Shown here one piece after another: positions 36,513-46,274 of a stretch of 64,000 nucleotides of DNA. Position numbers and translations under genes: made by a program. The notes beneath the pieces are model-generated. The model was not told where the DNA came from. It saw nothing but the letters and a program-made list of their open reading frames with translations, and did no database searches. The stretch comes from Carnobacterium sp. 17-4 (GTDB lineage Bacteria > Bacillota > Bacilli > Lactobacillales > Carnobacteriaceae): the NCBI RefSeq assembly GCF_000195575.1, contig NC_015391.1:2034363-2098362 (forward strand), read 5' to 3'. Each line of letters starts with the position of its first letter. The first letter of the stretch is position 1.

Positions 36513-37268
36513 CTATTGTTTAAATTGGTTGATCACAGAGGCCATTTCATCTGTTCCCTGAGCTACTTTAAGATTTAAGGAATACGAACGCTGCGCCAAC
36601 ATCATTTCAGTAATAGAAGAGGCTAAGTCAACATTTGATGCTTCTAAATAATTTTGTTGAATCGAACCTTCACCTGTTCCAAACGCTCCATTATAGCTGT
36701 ATTTATTTTCTCCCACAGGCTCCAGAGCATTTGTTTGCGCTGGATGAAATAAAGGAATCGTTCCAACTAAGGTACTTCCATTTTCTGAGTGAATCGTTAC
36801 TTCGCCGTTTTCAGCAATGGATACGTCTCCTTCAGGCCATTGATTGGTTGGTATAGTTGTTTGGATCTCTAATGTATCGCCGTTATCATTTGTGATTGAT
36901 TTATCTCCATTTACATGGAATGCCCCATCACGCGTCAGATAACGCTCACCATTTTCTCCAATAACTCCAAAGAAACCTTCTCCAGCAATCGCTAAGTGGT
37001 AATCATTGGGATCTGAAATAAGTGATCCTTGGGTAAAATTCGTAGACGTTACACCACTTTTTGATCCTCTATTGATCCCAGCATCTTGAACCGTATCCGA
37101 TAGGTAATCTGCTTCACCATTCAGATCATTCAGCAGCAACTCATTAAAACTGATATTTTTAGATTTGTATCCAGTTGTATTAATATTGGCGATATCATTT
37201 GATACAGCATCCATTTGATTTTGGATCGCGTTCATACCGCTTTTACTGATGCTTAAAGGTATAGTCAA
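36513..37268 (-). CDS. flgG: Flagellar distal rod protein FlgG (FlhP type)
   Basis: A 251-residue rod protein of the FlgF/FlgG family. N-terminal SKSGMNAIQNQMDAVSNDIA and NINTTGYKSK are the conserved rod/hook motif; the C-terminal YLEASNVDLASSITEMMLAQ is the paired helix. It forms the distal rod through the cell wall. The start is a TTG at 37268 with AGGAGGA upstream. It is the last clear gene of the flagellar unit, 12 bases after flgF. In Bacillus the matching pair is flhO/flhP. Confidence 0.88.
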   Translation of the reverse strand: MTIPLSISKSGMNAIQNQMDAVSNDIANINTTGYKSKNISFNELLLNDLNGEADYLSDTVQDAGINRGSKSGVTSTNFTQGSLISDPNDYHLAIAGEGFFGVIGENGERYLTRDGAFHVNGDKSITNDNGDTLEIQTTIPTNQWPEGDVSIAENGEVTIHSENGSTLVGTIPLFHPAQTNALEPVGENKYSYNGAFGTGEGSIQQNYLEASNVDLASSITEMMLAQRSYSLNLKVAQGTDEMASVINQFKQ

Positions 37269-37280
37269 TTTCTTATCCTC

Positions 37281-38039
37281 CTAAACTTTCCCAACTTCAT
37301 TTACCGCTTTTCTTAGCGTTTCATCTGCGGCACTGAGTGCTTTTTGATTGGCTTCAAATTCTCTTGAAACTTGCATTAAGTTCGTGATTTCATCGACTGT
37401 TTGTACATTGGATGCTTCTAGATAACTCTGCTGCATAACTGTTCCACCAATTTGTACCGTACCACCTTGTCCAGTGAACAATGTATCTCCAGTTCTGGTT
37501 AAGCCAGCTGTATCCTCAAATTCAGTCACCATCAAACTCATTCCGGTTCCTGAAATATTGCCTCTGTTGTCAATTGAAAACTCTGTTCCATTAACTTGGA
37601 TTGGAGAAGACTGTCCACCTGCTGTTGTCCCAAGAACACGGTAGCCTTCTTGGGTAACTAGTTCTCCTGTATCATTAACAGCAAAGTTCCCATTACGTGT
37701 ATAGTAATTTCCACCATTTGGCGCTTCAACTGTAAAAAAGCCGTCTCCTTGAATCGCTATATCGGTTGGAGAAGCAGTTGCTTTTAAACCGCCTTGACTA
37801 AAATTTTGAGCGATTTCATCAATCTGATTGCCAAATGTAAAGTCCCCTATATCTTGCTGTTGGTTTAAAAACGGGCCATCTAAATGGTTGGACATCACTT
37901 CTGATGCGCGTGTACTTTGAATAATTTCTTGCGATTTGTAACCTGAGGTATTAATGTTGGCTACATTTGCACTAATATTTTCTTGTTTTTTTTGTAAGAT
38001 ATTAAAATTATTATTGAGTGTTGTTAAACTTCTAATCAT
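37281..38039 (-). CDS. flgF: Flagellar rod protein FlgF (FlhO type)
   Basis: A 252-residue member of the FlgF/FlgG rod family. IRSLTTLNNNFNILQKKQENISANVANINTSGYKSQ region at the N-terminus and YLEASNVQTVDEITNLMQVS at the C-terminus pair to make the rod helix bundle; IAIQGDGFFTVEAPNG is the D1 domain motif. Its start overlaps the sigma factor stop by eight bases (ATGATTAG), so translation is coupled to it. FlgF and FlgG are assigned by order; they could be exchanged. Confidence 0.85.
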   Translation of the reverse strand: MIRSLTTLNNNFNILQKKQENISANVANINTSGYKSQEIIQSTRASEVMSNHLDGPFLNQQQDIGDFTFGNQIDEIAQNFSQGGLKATASPTDIAIQGDGFFTVEAPNGGNYYTRNGNFAVNDTGELVTQEGYRVLGTTAGGQSSPIQVNGTEFSIDNRGNISGTGMSLMVTEFEDTAGLTRTGDTLFTGQGGTVQIGGTVMQQSYLEASNVQTVDEITNLMQVSREFEANQKALSAADETLRKAVNEVGKV

Positions 38040-38748
38040 CGTATTCTCTCCTCATTAATTCTTTTAATTTTAAAATCATTTTACCGTGTATTTGTGAAAC
38101 CCTAGGAACCGAAATATCGAAAATATACGCAATTTCTTTGAGTGATAACTCTTCAACATAATACAAATTTAAAATAGTTTGTTCTCTCTTATCTAATTTG
38201 CTCACATTTTTTGTTAGCAGCTGCTGACGTTCTTTATCTAACAAGGTGTCTTCAGATCCCGTTTCATGCTTATCTTCTAAGAAATCAATCAACTCAATCG
38301 AATTTCCATCATCACTAAACATGACTTTTTCTAGTGATATAGATGCAAGATTATGTACTGTTTCATGAATTTTTGTTAGAGCTTTTTCATCAATCTTCAA
38401 TTCTTCGCAAATTTCTTTTTCAGTAGGGGTACGCATGAGCGTTGCTTCCAGCTTTTCTTTCGCACGATAATACTCGTTCAACTTTCCCATTCTAGTTCGA
38501 GATACAGGAGCCGTCTTTCTGATTTCATCAATGATCGAGCCTTTTATTCTAATATACGCGTATCCCTCAAAAGGAACTTTTTTCGATTTATCGAATTTTT
38601 CCAGTGCATCCATAAGACCAATAACCCCTATATTGTATAAGTCATCCCGGTCATACTCACTTCGTTTAACGTCTATTCGATTAACGATTTTTTCTACTAA
38701 GGGAAGGTATTTAATGATTTCCTTTTCCCTATCATTTTCATAATACAT
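38032..38748 (-). CDS. fliA: Flagellar RNA polymerase sigma factor (sigma-28, FliA/SigD)
   Basis: A 238-residue group-3 sigma factor. Region 2 includes YNIGVIGLMDALEKFDKSKK and FEGYAYIRIKGSIIDEIRK; region 4 includes LSLKEIAYIFDISVPRVSQIH. It directs polymerase to TAAA-N15-GCCGATAA promoters; three such sites are seen before hag (two) and a chemoreceptor gene. It follows flhA and overlaps flgF. Its inhibitor FlgM is not in the window and may lie next to flgN just beyond the right edge. Confidence 0.95.
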   Translation of the reverse strand: MYYENDREKEIIKYLPLVEKIVNRIDVKRSEYDRDDLYNIGVIGLMDALEKFDKSKKVPFEGYAYIRIKGSIIDEIRKTAPVSRTRMGKLNEYYRAKEKLEATLMRTPTEKEICEELKIDEKALTKIHETVHNLASISLEKVMFSDDGNSIELIDFLEDKHETGSEDTLLDKERQQLLTKNVSKLDKREQTILNLYYVEELSLKEIAYIFDISVPRVSQIHGKMILKLKELMRREYDD

Positions 38749-38779
38749 TTATACCCCTCCACCTTAGAAAACGGAATGA

Positions 38780-38811
38780 ACTGGAATGAATGGAACTCAT
38801 AACATTCCAGT
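38780..38811 (-). other. Hairpin in the flhA-fliA gap
   Basis: ACTGGAATG (38780-38788) is exactly complementary to CATTCCAGT (38803-38811). The ~97-base gap separates flhA from fliA; a hairpin without a T run suggests mRNA processing or attenuation instead of full termination. Confidence 0.5.
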
Positions 38812-38845
38812 CCTTCCTTCACTCTGCTTACCATGTTATTTGTAC

Positions 38846-40927
38846 TTATCCTTCGATCATACCGACTGTTTCAATCGGTATGTCATTTGGCACCTCATTT
38901 AATGACACAACCGTTAAATCAGGGAAATTATACGAGATTAAATTTTTCATAGCTGGCCTTACTTTTGGTGAAGCCAATAAAACATGTGGAATTCCTCTTG
39001 CTGACAGTTGATTATGAATGGATGTGATGCTGTCAAAAATCCGCGTAACCGTCTCTGGCTGCAAGATTGGAATAGAACCAGCAGCAGATTTCTGGATGCT
39101 TCTAGTGATCAATTCTTCTGTATCCGGCAGTATCGTTACCACTTGAAGAACATTTTGTTCGTCTAAGTAAGGTTTAACCACTGTCCGTTTCAGAGCTTGA
39201 CGTACATGTTCAGTCAGCATTTCAATATCTTTTGTTGTGTTTCCATAATCCGCTAAGGTTTCTAAAATAGTGACTAAATCATTGATTGGAATACTTTCTT
39301 TCAATAAGTTTTGCAAGACTTTTTGAACTTCACCTAAACGAAGAATATCCGGAATCAGTTCATCAATAACTACGCTATACTTATCTTTAATGCCTTCAAG
39401 CAATTGTTTCACTTCTTGTCTACCTAATAATTCATAGCTTGATTTGTAAATGGTCTCTTTCAAGTGAGTAACTAAAACCGTTATCGGATCTACGACTGTA
39501 TACCCTCTTAAATCAGCCGTTTCGCGATCACTTTCGTTTACCCACATAGCGTCCAAACCAAAAGCTGGTTCTTTAGTTGGAATACCATCAAAGTCAAATT
39601 CTGTTTCACCAGGATCCACGATCATATATTTATCTAAGTACAGTTCTCCACGAGCCACAACGTTTCCTTTGATTTTAATGACATAATCATTGGCTTTCAA
39701 TTGCAAATTATCTCTAATTCGAATGGGGCTTAATAAGATACCTAATTCATGAGCACTTTGTTTACGAATCGTTGTGATATGGCTCATCAAGTTATTATCT
39801 TGATTTTCATCCGCTATTGGAATCAAACCATACCCAATTTCAATGGATATGGGATCCACTTGAAATGAAGCCACAGATTCATCGGTACTTTTTTCTTGGC
39901 TTGTTCGCTGTGCAGCTTTTGACCGAATTTCTTTGGCTTGTTGGTTTGATTTCTTAGATTTTTCATTTTCCATCAATAAGTATCCAGCCACTCCGGCCAC
40001 TAATCCCAATAGTAAAAATGGAATAGTTGGAAAGCCTGGCATAATTGCGAATAATAGCAAAATCACTGATAGCATCATCATTACTTTTGGTGAATGGAAT
40101 AACTCTTCCCCAATAGCACTACCAAAACCTTTGATACTTCCAGAACGGGTTACTAAGATCCCAGATGCTACTGAGATCAATAATGACGGAATTTGACTAA
40201 CTAATCCGTCCCCAATAGTTAACTTACCAAAGGTTGTCAAGGCTTCCATGATTGCCATATCATTTTGCAATGAATGAAGGGCGATTCCACCAATAAGGTT
40301 AATGACCGTAATAATTAGACCAGCGATAGCATCTCCTTTTACGAATTTACTCGCTCCATCCATTGCTCCGAAAAACTGTGTTTCTCTTTCCAAGTCTGAA
40401 CGTCTTTTTTTAGCCGTATCTTCATTGATCAGTCCAGAGTTCAAATCTGCATCGATCGCCATTTGTTTACCTGGCATTGCATCTAAAGTAAATCGTGCAG
40501 AAACTTCAGAAACACGACTTGCTCCATTGGTTACAACCATCATTTGAATAATAACGATAATAATGAAGATTACCGCTCCAACAATGAAATTACTTCCTGT
40601 TACAACGTTAGCAAAGGTTTCAATTACGGCTCCTGCTTCTCCTTCAGTTAAAATCAACCGTGTAGAAGAGATATTCAGGGCTAGACGAAACATGGTCGTA
40701 ATCAATAATAATGTCGGAAAAGTTGAGAATTCTAACACATTTTTTGTGAACAGAGTCAGCAATAATATCGTAATCGACAATGCTAGGTTGATGATCAGCA
40801 TAAAATCGAGTAGTCCAGCAGGTAATGGAATAATAATCATTCCTAGAATCATCATTACAAAAAATGCAACAATGACATCCATTGAACTAGTTAGTTTTTC
40901 AATTTTTCCCCAAAAAGCAGTAGACAT
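38846..40927 (-). CDS. flhA: Flagellar export gate protein FlhA
   Basis: A 693-residue membrane protein. The N-terminal half has about eight membrane segments; the cytoplasmic loop carries the FHIPEP signature RFTLDAMPGKQMAIDAD (~150-170). The C-terminal half (~350-693) is the nonameric ring that receives chaperone-substrate complexes. It couples proton flow to export of rod, hook and filament subunits. It lies 28 bases after flhB. flhF and flhG, which follow flhA in Bacillus, are absent; fliA comes next. Confidence 0.96.
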   Translation of the reverse strand: MSTAFWGKIEKLTSSMDVIVAFFVMMILGMIIIPLPAGLLDFMLIINLALSITILLLTLFTKNVLEFSTFPTLLLITTMFRLALNISSTRLILTEGEAGAVIETFANVVTGSNFIVGAVIFIIIVIIQMMVVTNGASRVSEVSARFTLDAMPGKQMAIDADLNSGLINEDTAKKRRSDLERETQFFGAMDGASKFVKGDAIAGLIITVINLIGGIALHSLQNDMAIMEALTTFGKLTIGDGLVSQIPSLLISVASGILVTRSGSIKGFGSAIGEELFHSPKVMMMLSVILLLFAIMPGFPTIPFLLLGLVAGVAGYLLMENEKSKKSNQQAKEIRSKAAQRTSQEKSTDESVASFQVDPISIEIGYGLIPIADENQDNNLMSHITTIRKQSAHELGILLSPIRIRDNLQLKANDYVIKIKGNVVARGELYLDKYMIVDPGETEFDFDGIPTKEPAFGLDAMWVNESDRETADLRGYTVVDPITVLVTHLKETIYKSSYELLGRQEVKQLLEGIKDKYSVVIDELIPDILRLGEVQKVLQNLLKESIPINDLVTILETLADYGNTTKDIEMLTEHVRQALKRTVVKPYLDEQNVLQVVTILPDTEELITRSIQKSAAGSIPILQPETVTRIFDSITSIHNQLSARGIPHVLLASPKVRPAMKNLISYNFPDLTVVSLNEVPNDIPIETVGMIEG

Positions 40928-40955
40928 GTTTTTGAACTCCTCATCTTAAAAAGCA

Positions 40956-42023
40956 TTAAATCTTGTGTTTGTTTATTTCTTCCATTTGGTAAACCAATGC
41001 TAATATTTCAGCAATGGCTTGATAAAGGTCAACTGGCACTGGTTGGCCGATCTCGACCGTTTTGTACATGGCTCTAGCAACTGGTTTATTTTCAATTATT
41101 GGAACATCAAATGCTTTGGCCCGTTCTCTAATTTTGGCAGCTTGATAATCTGCCCCTTTAGCTACAATGATTGGAACTTCATCTTTGCCTTTCTCATAGC
41201 GAATCGCAATTGCCAAATGAGTTGGGTTCGTTATGATGGCTGTTGCAGTCTCCACATCTTGTAACGCGCCTTTTGTCAACTGACGGTAACGCTGTCTCCT
41301 TTGAGACTTAATTTGTGGATCGCCTTCAGATTCCTTAAACTCATCTTTTAACTCTTGTTTAGACATTTTTAAATTTTTCCGATAGTCATAAACTTGATAA
41401 ATGTAATCCACCAAACCTAATATAAGAAGTAGTACACCCAGTTGGGTTCCAAGTTCTAATACAAGGTCGGACATTAAGAAAAATAATTTCTCCGTTCCTA
41501 CATTGCTGGAATTAAGGATCAAGTATGCGGATGTTTCAAGTGTTTTATACGCCATCCAAAAGACTAATGTTAGTTTGGCAACATTTTTGATCATCGTAAA
41601 CAATGTTTTTTTACTAAACATATTTTTAAATCCGCTAATCGGATTTATTTTGCTTAACTTGAATTTAATCGGCTCCGCAGAAAACAGAAATCCAGTCTGC
41701 AAAATACTGGCTATAAATGCTGCTGCAAATGCAATGGCTAAAAATGGACCAGCTAATATTAAAACAAACACAATCGATTTCATACCAATATCGGCTAGAT
41801 TATTTTCTAAGCCATTTACTGTAAATTCTGCCGATAAGTAATTCTGTAAATAAAGTAAACTGTATTTCAATATGTAATTTCCTAAAAAAGTTGCAGTGAG
41901 GATGAATACGATAAAGGTAACAGCGGATGTTAAGTCTGGACTTTTAGGAATTTCACCTTTTTTTCTAGTGTCCCGTAATTTCTTGGGACTGGCTTTTTCG
42001 GTTTTCCCATCTTTTTCCGCCAT
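40956..42023 (-). CDS. flhB: Flagellar export switch protein FlhB
   Basis: A 355-residue protein with four membrane segments (~30-215) and a cytoplasmic domain with the self-cleavage site NPTH (residues 266-269). Cleavage there switches export from rod/hook to filament substrates. The N-terminal DGKTEKASPKKLRDTRKKGE is conserved. It is expressed between fliR and flhA with AGGTG before the ATG. Confidence 0.96.
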   Translation of the reverse strand: MAEKDGKTEKASPKKLRDTRKKGEIPKSPDLTSAVTFIVFILTATFLGNYILKYSLLYLQNYLSAEFTVNGLENNLADIGMKSIVFVLILAGPFLAIAFAAAFIASILQTGFLFSAEPIKFKLSKINPISGFKNMFSKKTLFTMIKNVAKLTLVFWMAYKTLETSAYLILNSSNVGTEKLFFLMSDLVLELGTQLGVLLLILGLVDYIYQVYDYRKNLKMSKQELKDEFKESEGDPQIKSQRRQRYRQLTKGALQDVETATAIITNPTHLAIAIRYEKGKDEVPIIVAKGADYQAAKIRERAKAFDVPIIENKPVARAMYKTVEIGQPVPVDLYQAIAEILALVYQMEEINKHKI

Positions 42024-42043
42024 TCATTTTCACCTCACATTTT

Positions 42044-42796
42044 TCAAAATGACTGAATAAATTCATTCATGTATTTAACCATTAACGGCAATGTTTTATG
42101 AATGTTTTCAACTAAAGTTGGGAGTAAAATTAGCATGATCACAAAACTGGCTACAATTTTTAAAGGCATTCCTAAAATCAAGACATTGATTTGTGGGACT
42201 GAACGTGAAATTAAACCTAAGATAACTTCCGTCAGTAAAGCCACAATTACCATTGGTGCGGATAAGTTAAACGCCAACTCAAAAATAATACCTAATAACT
42301 TCATCATTCCTTCAACACCAAAATCACCTATATTAGTACTAGATATTGGCATCGTTTGAAAAGATTGAATCAAACTTTTAATAACAACATGATGAAGATT
42401 GGTCAAATAAAATACACACATGGACAACCAATAATAAATTTTCCCATAATAGGAAACGTTTATCCCCATACTTGGATCGTAAACAGCTCCCATTGAAAAC
42501 CCAACTTGAAAGTCTACAAAGTTCCCTGCAATTTCAACTGCAGAAAAAAAGAGTTTTGTAATAAATCCAATGGCTATTCCAAGCAGTACTTCCTTTAAGA
42601 TCAGTATAGCGAACAAAAACGTGCCTGCTTCTTGCCCCATCACGGGTACTGCTGAATATGCTGCAAGCGTAATCCCCATAGATAAGGCAATTTTAGCTAC
42701 ACTTGGTAGACCTTTAATGGAGAACCCTGGGCTCACCACTATAAAAGAAGTTATCCGTATAAATATTAAAATGATTGTTTGCAGTTGTATAGTCAT
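42044..42796 (-). CDS. fliR: Flagellar export gate protein FliR
   Basis: A 250-residue membrane protein with six hydrophobic segments, part of the FliPQR pore of the export apparatus. I start at ATG 42796 with AGAGGA upstream; extending to 42820 would overlap fliQ and has no ribosome site. FDP and QVGFSMGAVYDPSMG regions match the family. It lies ten bases after the fliQ stop. Confidence 0.93.
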   Translation of the reverse strand: MTIQLQTIILIFIRITSFIVVSPGFSIKGLPSVAKIALSMGITLAAYSAVPVMGQEAGTFLFAILILKEVLLGIAIGFITKLFFSAVEIAGNFVDFQVGFSMGAVYDPSMGINVSYYGKIYYWLSMCVFYLTNLHHVVIKSLIQSFQTMPISSTNIGDFGVEGMMKLLGIIFELAFNLSAPMVIVALLTEVILGLISRSVPQINVLILGMPLKIVASFVIMLILLPTLVENIHKTLPLMVKYMNEFIQSF

Positions 42797-42806
42797 TTTT
42801 ATCCTC

Positions 42807-43070
42807 TCAAAGTGCCGCAATCATTTCAAAAATTTTCTGCGTAAATCCAATTAGACTATTCAGCATGAAATTTCCAAAAATGATCAACGAGACGATCACA
42901 GCTAAGATTTTAGGTACAAAACTTAATGTTTGTTCCTGAAGTTGTGTTGTTGCTTGTATGATACTAATAATCAACCCTATGACTAACGCAATGATCAATG
43001 TCGGTCCAGCTACAGTTATCATAACCATAAAGGCTTCTCTTATAATGTCTAAAACTTTTACTGTTGTCAT
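42807..43070 (-). CDS. fliQ: Flagellar export gate protein FliQ
   Basis: An 87-residue protein with two membrane segments (~15-40 and ~50-78) joined by the loop ATTQLQEQTLSFVPKI, characteristic of FliQ. Several copies wrap around FliP in the export pore. It lies ten bases after fliP. Confidence 0.95.
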   Translation of the reverse strand: MTTVKVLDIIREAFMVMITVAGPTLIIALVIGLIISIIQATTQLQEQTLSFVPKILAVIVSLIIFGNFMLNSLIGFTQKIFEMIAAL

Positions 43071-43080
43071 TTTTACACCT

Positions 43081-43845
43081 CTACTGAAATCCTGTGACTA
43101 ACGATTCAACCACTAAGTACCATCCATCAACTAAAACAAATAATAACAATTTAAACGGCAAAGAAATCATGACCGGAGACAACATAAACATCCCCATCGA
43201 CATTAATATACTGGCCACTACAATATCAATCACTAAAAACGGAATGAAAATTAAAAATCCAATACTGAATGCCGTCCGTAGTTCACTAATAATAAATGCT
43301 GGAATAGCTACTGTTAAAGGAAGTTCCTTCACATCTGCTGGTTTTGCCGTCTCAGATATATCTAAGAATAATTGGATGTCTTCATCTCTTGTTTGCTTGT
43401 ACATAAACTCTTTTATGGGCAACTCTGCTGATTCAAATGCTGCTTGTCCAGATATTTCTTCATTTATGTAAGGCGTAATCGCTTCATTCATAACGTCAGT
43501 ATAAACAGGCTGCATAATAAACAAAGATAAAAATAAGGCGATTCCCATTAACACCAAATTAGGCGGATTTTGTTGCGTTCCTAGCGAACTTCTGACAAAT
43601 GAAAGTACAACAATGATGCGTGTAAAACAAGTCGTCAATACTAAAAACGTTGGGGCTAAACTAAGGGCAGTCGTCAAAAGAAACAATTGCACCACTTGGG
43701 AGGTTTCTCCTGTTTCACTTCCTAGAGCCTCTGACAGTCCGCTTAACCCATCTGTTATTTCTGCAGCCGTAACGACTTGCGGAAAGAGTAAACTACTCAT
43801 TAAAAAGAGGGTAAAGGTTAAAATTAAAAACTTTTTCTTTTGCAA
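43081..43845 (-). CDS. fliP: Flagellar export gate protein FliP
   Basis: A 254-residue protein with a cleavable-type N-terminal signal (MQKKK, hydrophobic stretch, VVTAAE) and four further membrane segments. TCFTRIIVVLSFVRSSLGTQ and PPNLVLMGIALFLSLF, and SMGMFMLSPVMISLPFK near the end, are the family signatures. It forms the central pentamer of the export pore. Confidence 0.96.
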   Translation of the reverse strand: MQKKKFLILTFTLFLMSSLLFPQVVTAAEITDGLSGLSEALGSETGETSQVVQLFLLTTALSLAPTFLVLTTCFTRIIVVLSFVRSSLGTQQNPPNLVLMGIALFLSLFIMQPVYTDVMNEAITPYINEEISGQAAFESAELPIKEFMYKQTRDEDIQLFLDISETAKPADVKELPLTVAIPAFIISELRTAFSIGFLIFIPFLVIDIVVASILMSMGMFMLSPVMISLPFKLLLFVLVDGWYLVVESLVTGFQ

Positions 43846-43847
43846 CT

Positions 43848-44240
43848 TTATTTCCTCTTTTCATAAAAAGATTGATACTGAGACTGTAATGTTTTAAAGG
43901 CTTGAACGGCTTTTTTTTCCGAATGCAGTTTCTTAGACTTCACTGGAACAATTGATTTTGTTTCGTCTATACTTGCTGTAATTTTTTCTTTTTCTTCTGC
44001 AGTCAGTTCTCTTAATATTTCATTGCGTGTATCTGTAAAACTCATTAAGTAGTACGTGTCCGCAATTTCTACAATGCTAAGTGCTGAACTTTTACTGATT
44101 GGAGTTCTCTCAATCACTTTAATCACTTGATTTCTTTTAGTCATAAATGTATTTAAGTATTTCAATCCGTAATTCGCTGCAAGTATGATCACAATTAGAG
44201 CCACAACACTTTTTAACACATAACTTAGTCCAAGTTCCAA
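43848..44240 (-). CDS. fliO: Flagellar protein FliO (FliO/FliZ family)
   Basis: A 130-residue single-pass membrane protein: a hydrophobic segment at ~8-27, then VIERTPISKSSALSIVEIAD, the conserved cytoplasmic FliO core, and a basic tail. FliO helps FliP assemble. It lies two bases before fliP, matching the usual fliO-fliP order; sequence is weakly conserved across the family, so the call leans on position as well. Confidence 0.85.
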   Translation of the reverse strand: MELGLSYVLKSVVALIVIILAANYGLKYLNTFMTKRNQVIKVIERTPISKSSALSIVEIADTYYLMSFTDTRNEILRELTAEEKEKITASIDETKSIVPVKSKKLHSEKKAVQAFKTLQSQYQSFYEKRK

Positions 44241-44264
44241 CTTTCTATTCCTCCCTCTTTCTTC

Positions 44265-44732
44265 TTATTGGGTAACAATGTTCGTGATAAAAACATTATC
44301 TACAATATCTTCATCTAGTTTATTATTTATGGCTTCGATGAGTTCTTTTTTGATCACTAACGTATTTTCTTCCTCTTTAAAAACGGTGTCTTCTGTTTTT
44401 TTACGTAAAACTGAAATAACGGAATCTCTTATTTGAGCGACATTCGCACTTAGTTTTTCCTCAGCACCTTCTTTTGAACTGTGTAGAGAAAGTTCAATCT
44501 TCAAAAAGTTTTTCTTAACGGATGTACCAGAATCTAAATTGATCAAAAATTCGTCTAAAGGAAGAGTTACTTCTACAATTTCCTCTTTAGATAAATCTGA
44601 AATAATCGCCTGAGCTTTACCAGAAGTAAAACCAAAACTAACGACTCCCACTATTGCTATTGCTAAGAAAACAATAGCAATCCATATCCATTTTTTATTT
44701 TCTTTAGTCGTTTTATTTTTTTCAGATTCCAT
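44265..44732 (-). CDS. fliL: Flagellar basal body-associated protein FliL
   Basis: A 155-residue single-pass protein: a short basic cytoplasmic start, a membrane segment (~14-33) and an extracytoplasmic stomatin-like domain with LDEFLINLDSG and FLKIELSLHSS. FliL surrounds the stator units and supports torque. It follows motB after five bases. In Bacillus, fliM and fliY come next; here fliO does. Confidence 0.92.
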   Translation of the reverse strand: MESEKNKTTKENKKWIWIAIVFLAIAIVGVVSFGFTSGKAQAIISDLSKEEIVEVTLPLDEFLINLDSGTSVKKNFLKIELSLHSSKEGAEEKLSANVAQIRDSVISVLRKKTEDTVFKEEENTLVIKKELIEAINNKLDEDIVDNVFITNIVTQ

Positions 44733-44737
44733 CTGTT

Positions 44738-45472
44738 TTATTCCCCCTGCCGATCATAAACAAGTACAATGTTTACTCTTCTATTTTTTTCTTTATTTTC
44801 TTCTGAATCATTTGGAGAAATAGGATGGTATTCCCCGTAACCTTTTGCTGAAAGACGTGTTGGGTCAACACTTCTTTCTTCACTTAAATAACGCAACACC
44901 GATAAGGCTCTACCCGTAGATAATTCCCAGTTACTGCTGAATATAGAATTATTCATTGGAACATCATCTGTATACCCTTCTACTACTACATCATTTTCGA
45001 ACTGCTGAATCAAGTCACTTAAACCATTTAGCGTACTTTCCCCTGATTCAGCTATAATGGCACTTCCACTTCCAAATAAAATAGATTCTTGAATATTGAC
45101 ATAGATTCCATCTTGATCATATTCAACACTTGCTTGAGCTGTCATCTCATTTGCTTCTAAAAATGCCACAACTTCGTTATACATCTTGATTAATTCTGGA
45201 TCAAGGGAATCTTCACTTGGGGCTGCTGTAATATCTTCGCTTGGTTCTGTTTCAGTATCTTTTATACTCTCTTCGATTATGGAATCTCCACCATTAAAAG
45301 CTGATTGAATCGAATTGGATGCTTCCTGAAATTTTTCTAAGCTTACACTTGACATAGAATAGAGAAGGATAAAAAATGTCAACAATAACGACATTAGATC
45401 TGAAAAAGTTGTTATCCAACCTCCTCCACCAGAGCTGCTGCTAGTTTCTTTTTTTTTCCTTCTTCTAGCCAT
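44738..45472 (-). CDS. motB: Flagellar stator protein MotB
   Basis: A 244-residue stator subunit. The single membrane helix has the ion-binding Asp in WITTFSDLMSLLLTFFILL (~20-38). A linker with acidic repeats (~60-100) and an OmpA-like peptidoglycan-binding domain (SAKGYGEYHPI; NRRVNIVLVYD) follow. I start at ATG 45472 with AGAGGAA upstream; it overlaps the motA stop by eight bases (ATGGCTAG). The frame could run to 45532 but without a ribosome site. Confidence 0.94.
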   Translation of the reverse strand: MARRRKKKETSSSSGGGGWITTFSDLMSLLLTFFILLYSMSSVSLEKFQEASNSIQSAFNGGDSIIEESIKDTETEPSEDITAAPSEDSLDPELIKMYNEVVAFLEANEMTAQASVEYDQDGIYVNIQESILFGSGSAIIAESGESTLNGLSDLIQQFENDVVVEGYTDDVPMNNSIFSSNWELSTGRALSVLRYLSEERSVDPTRLSAKGYGEYHPISPNDSEENKEKNRRVNIVLVYDRQGE

Positions 45473-46274
45473 AATTTTGTTCCTCTTGTTGAAGATTTTC
45501 TGCTGCTTTCGTCGCATCTTCTTTACTTTCAAAAGGCATATAGCTTTTTAATTTCTGTTCAATTACACGCGGATTTTCTCCAGCTTGCAAAGATAACACA
45601 CCTTCTATAATCATTTCACAGAATTTCATCTCTTCATTCGTTTGCATTTGTAAATTGCTTGCGATTGGAATGAAGATTAAATTAGCTAAGAAGCTGCCAT
45701 AAAAAGTGGTTATCAAAGCAGTAGCCATCCCTACACCGATTGTACTAGGATCGTTTAATTCTCCCAACATAATAACTAAACCAATCAGTGTACCGATCAT
45801 CCCGAAAGCTGGAGCCATTTCTCCCCATTTTAAAAAGATATCCTGACCAACACTATGTCTTTTTTCAATATTTTCCGATGTGATCTCCATAATGTCTCTG
45901 ACGGTTTCTGGTTCTAACCCATCGACAACCATCTGTAGACCAGTTACCATCAATTCATTATCTTGTTCCACAATATCTTCTTCAATCGCTAAAATCCCTT
46001 GACTTCTTGCTTTTCTAGACAATGATGCAAACGTTTCAATCAATTTAGCATAATCAGGATTTGGATCAAGTACTAATTTTTTCAAAATAGACGGTAATTT
46101 CTTGATCGATTTCAATGGAAAACTAATCAAAATTGCACTAAATGAACCACCTAACGTTATCACTAGAGAAGGCGCATCTACGAAGCTGGCAATATTCCCA
46201 CTAGAAGTAATCGACCAAATAATTAATCCAATGCCTAAGATTAAACCGACTATTGGTACAATATTTTTTTTCAT
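45465..46274 (-). CDS. motA: Flagellar stator protein MotA
   Basis: A 269-residue protein with four membrane segments, two at the N-terminus and two at ~150-205. The cytoplasmic loop carries the charged residues that push on FliG. LKWGEMAPAFGMIGTLIGLV and MATALITTFYGSFLANL are family signatures. It conducts ions with MotB. It follows flbD with a four-base overlap. Confidence 0.95.
   Translation of the reverse strand: MKKNIVPIVGLILGIGLIIWSITSSGNIASFVDAPSLVITLGGSFSAILISFPLKSIKKLPSILKKLVLDPNPDYAKLIETFASLSRKARSQGILAIEEDIVEQDNELMVTGLQMVVDGLEPETVRDIMEITSENIEKRHSVGQDIFLKWGEMAPAFGMIGTLIGLVIMLGELNDPSTIGVGMATALITTFYGSFLANLIFIPIASNLQMQTNEEMKFCEMIIEGVLSLQAGENPRVIEQKLKSYMPFESKEDATKAAENLQQEEQNYG

Noticed and set aside
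38531-38743. Plus-strand open frames inside fliA and many other minus-strand genes
   Set aside because: They lack ribosome sites, have Ser/Ile-rich composition typical of antisense frames, and lie within well-supported genes.
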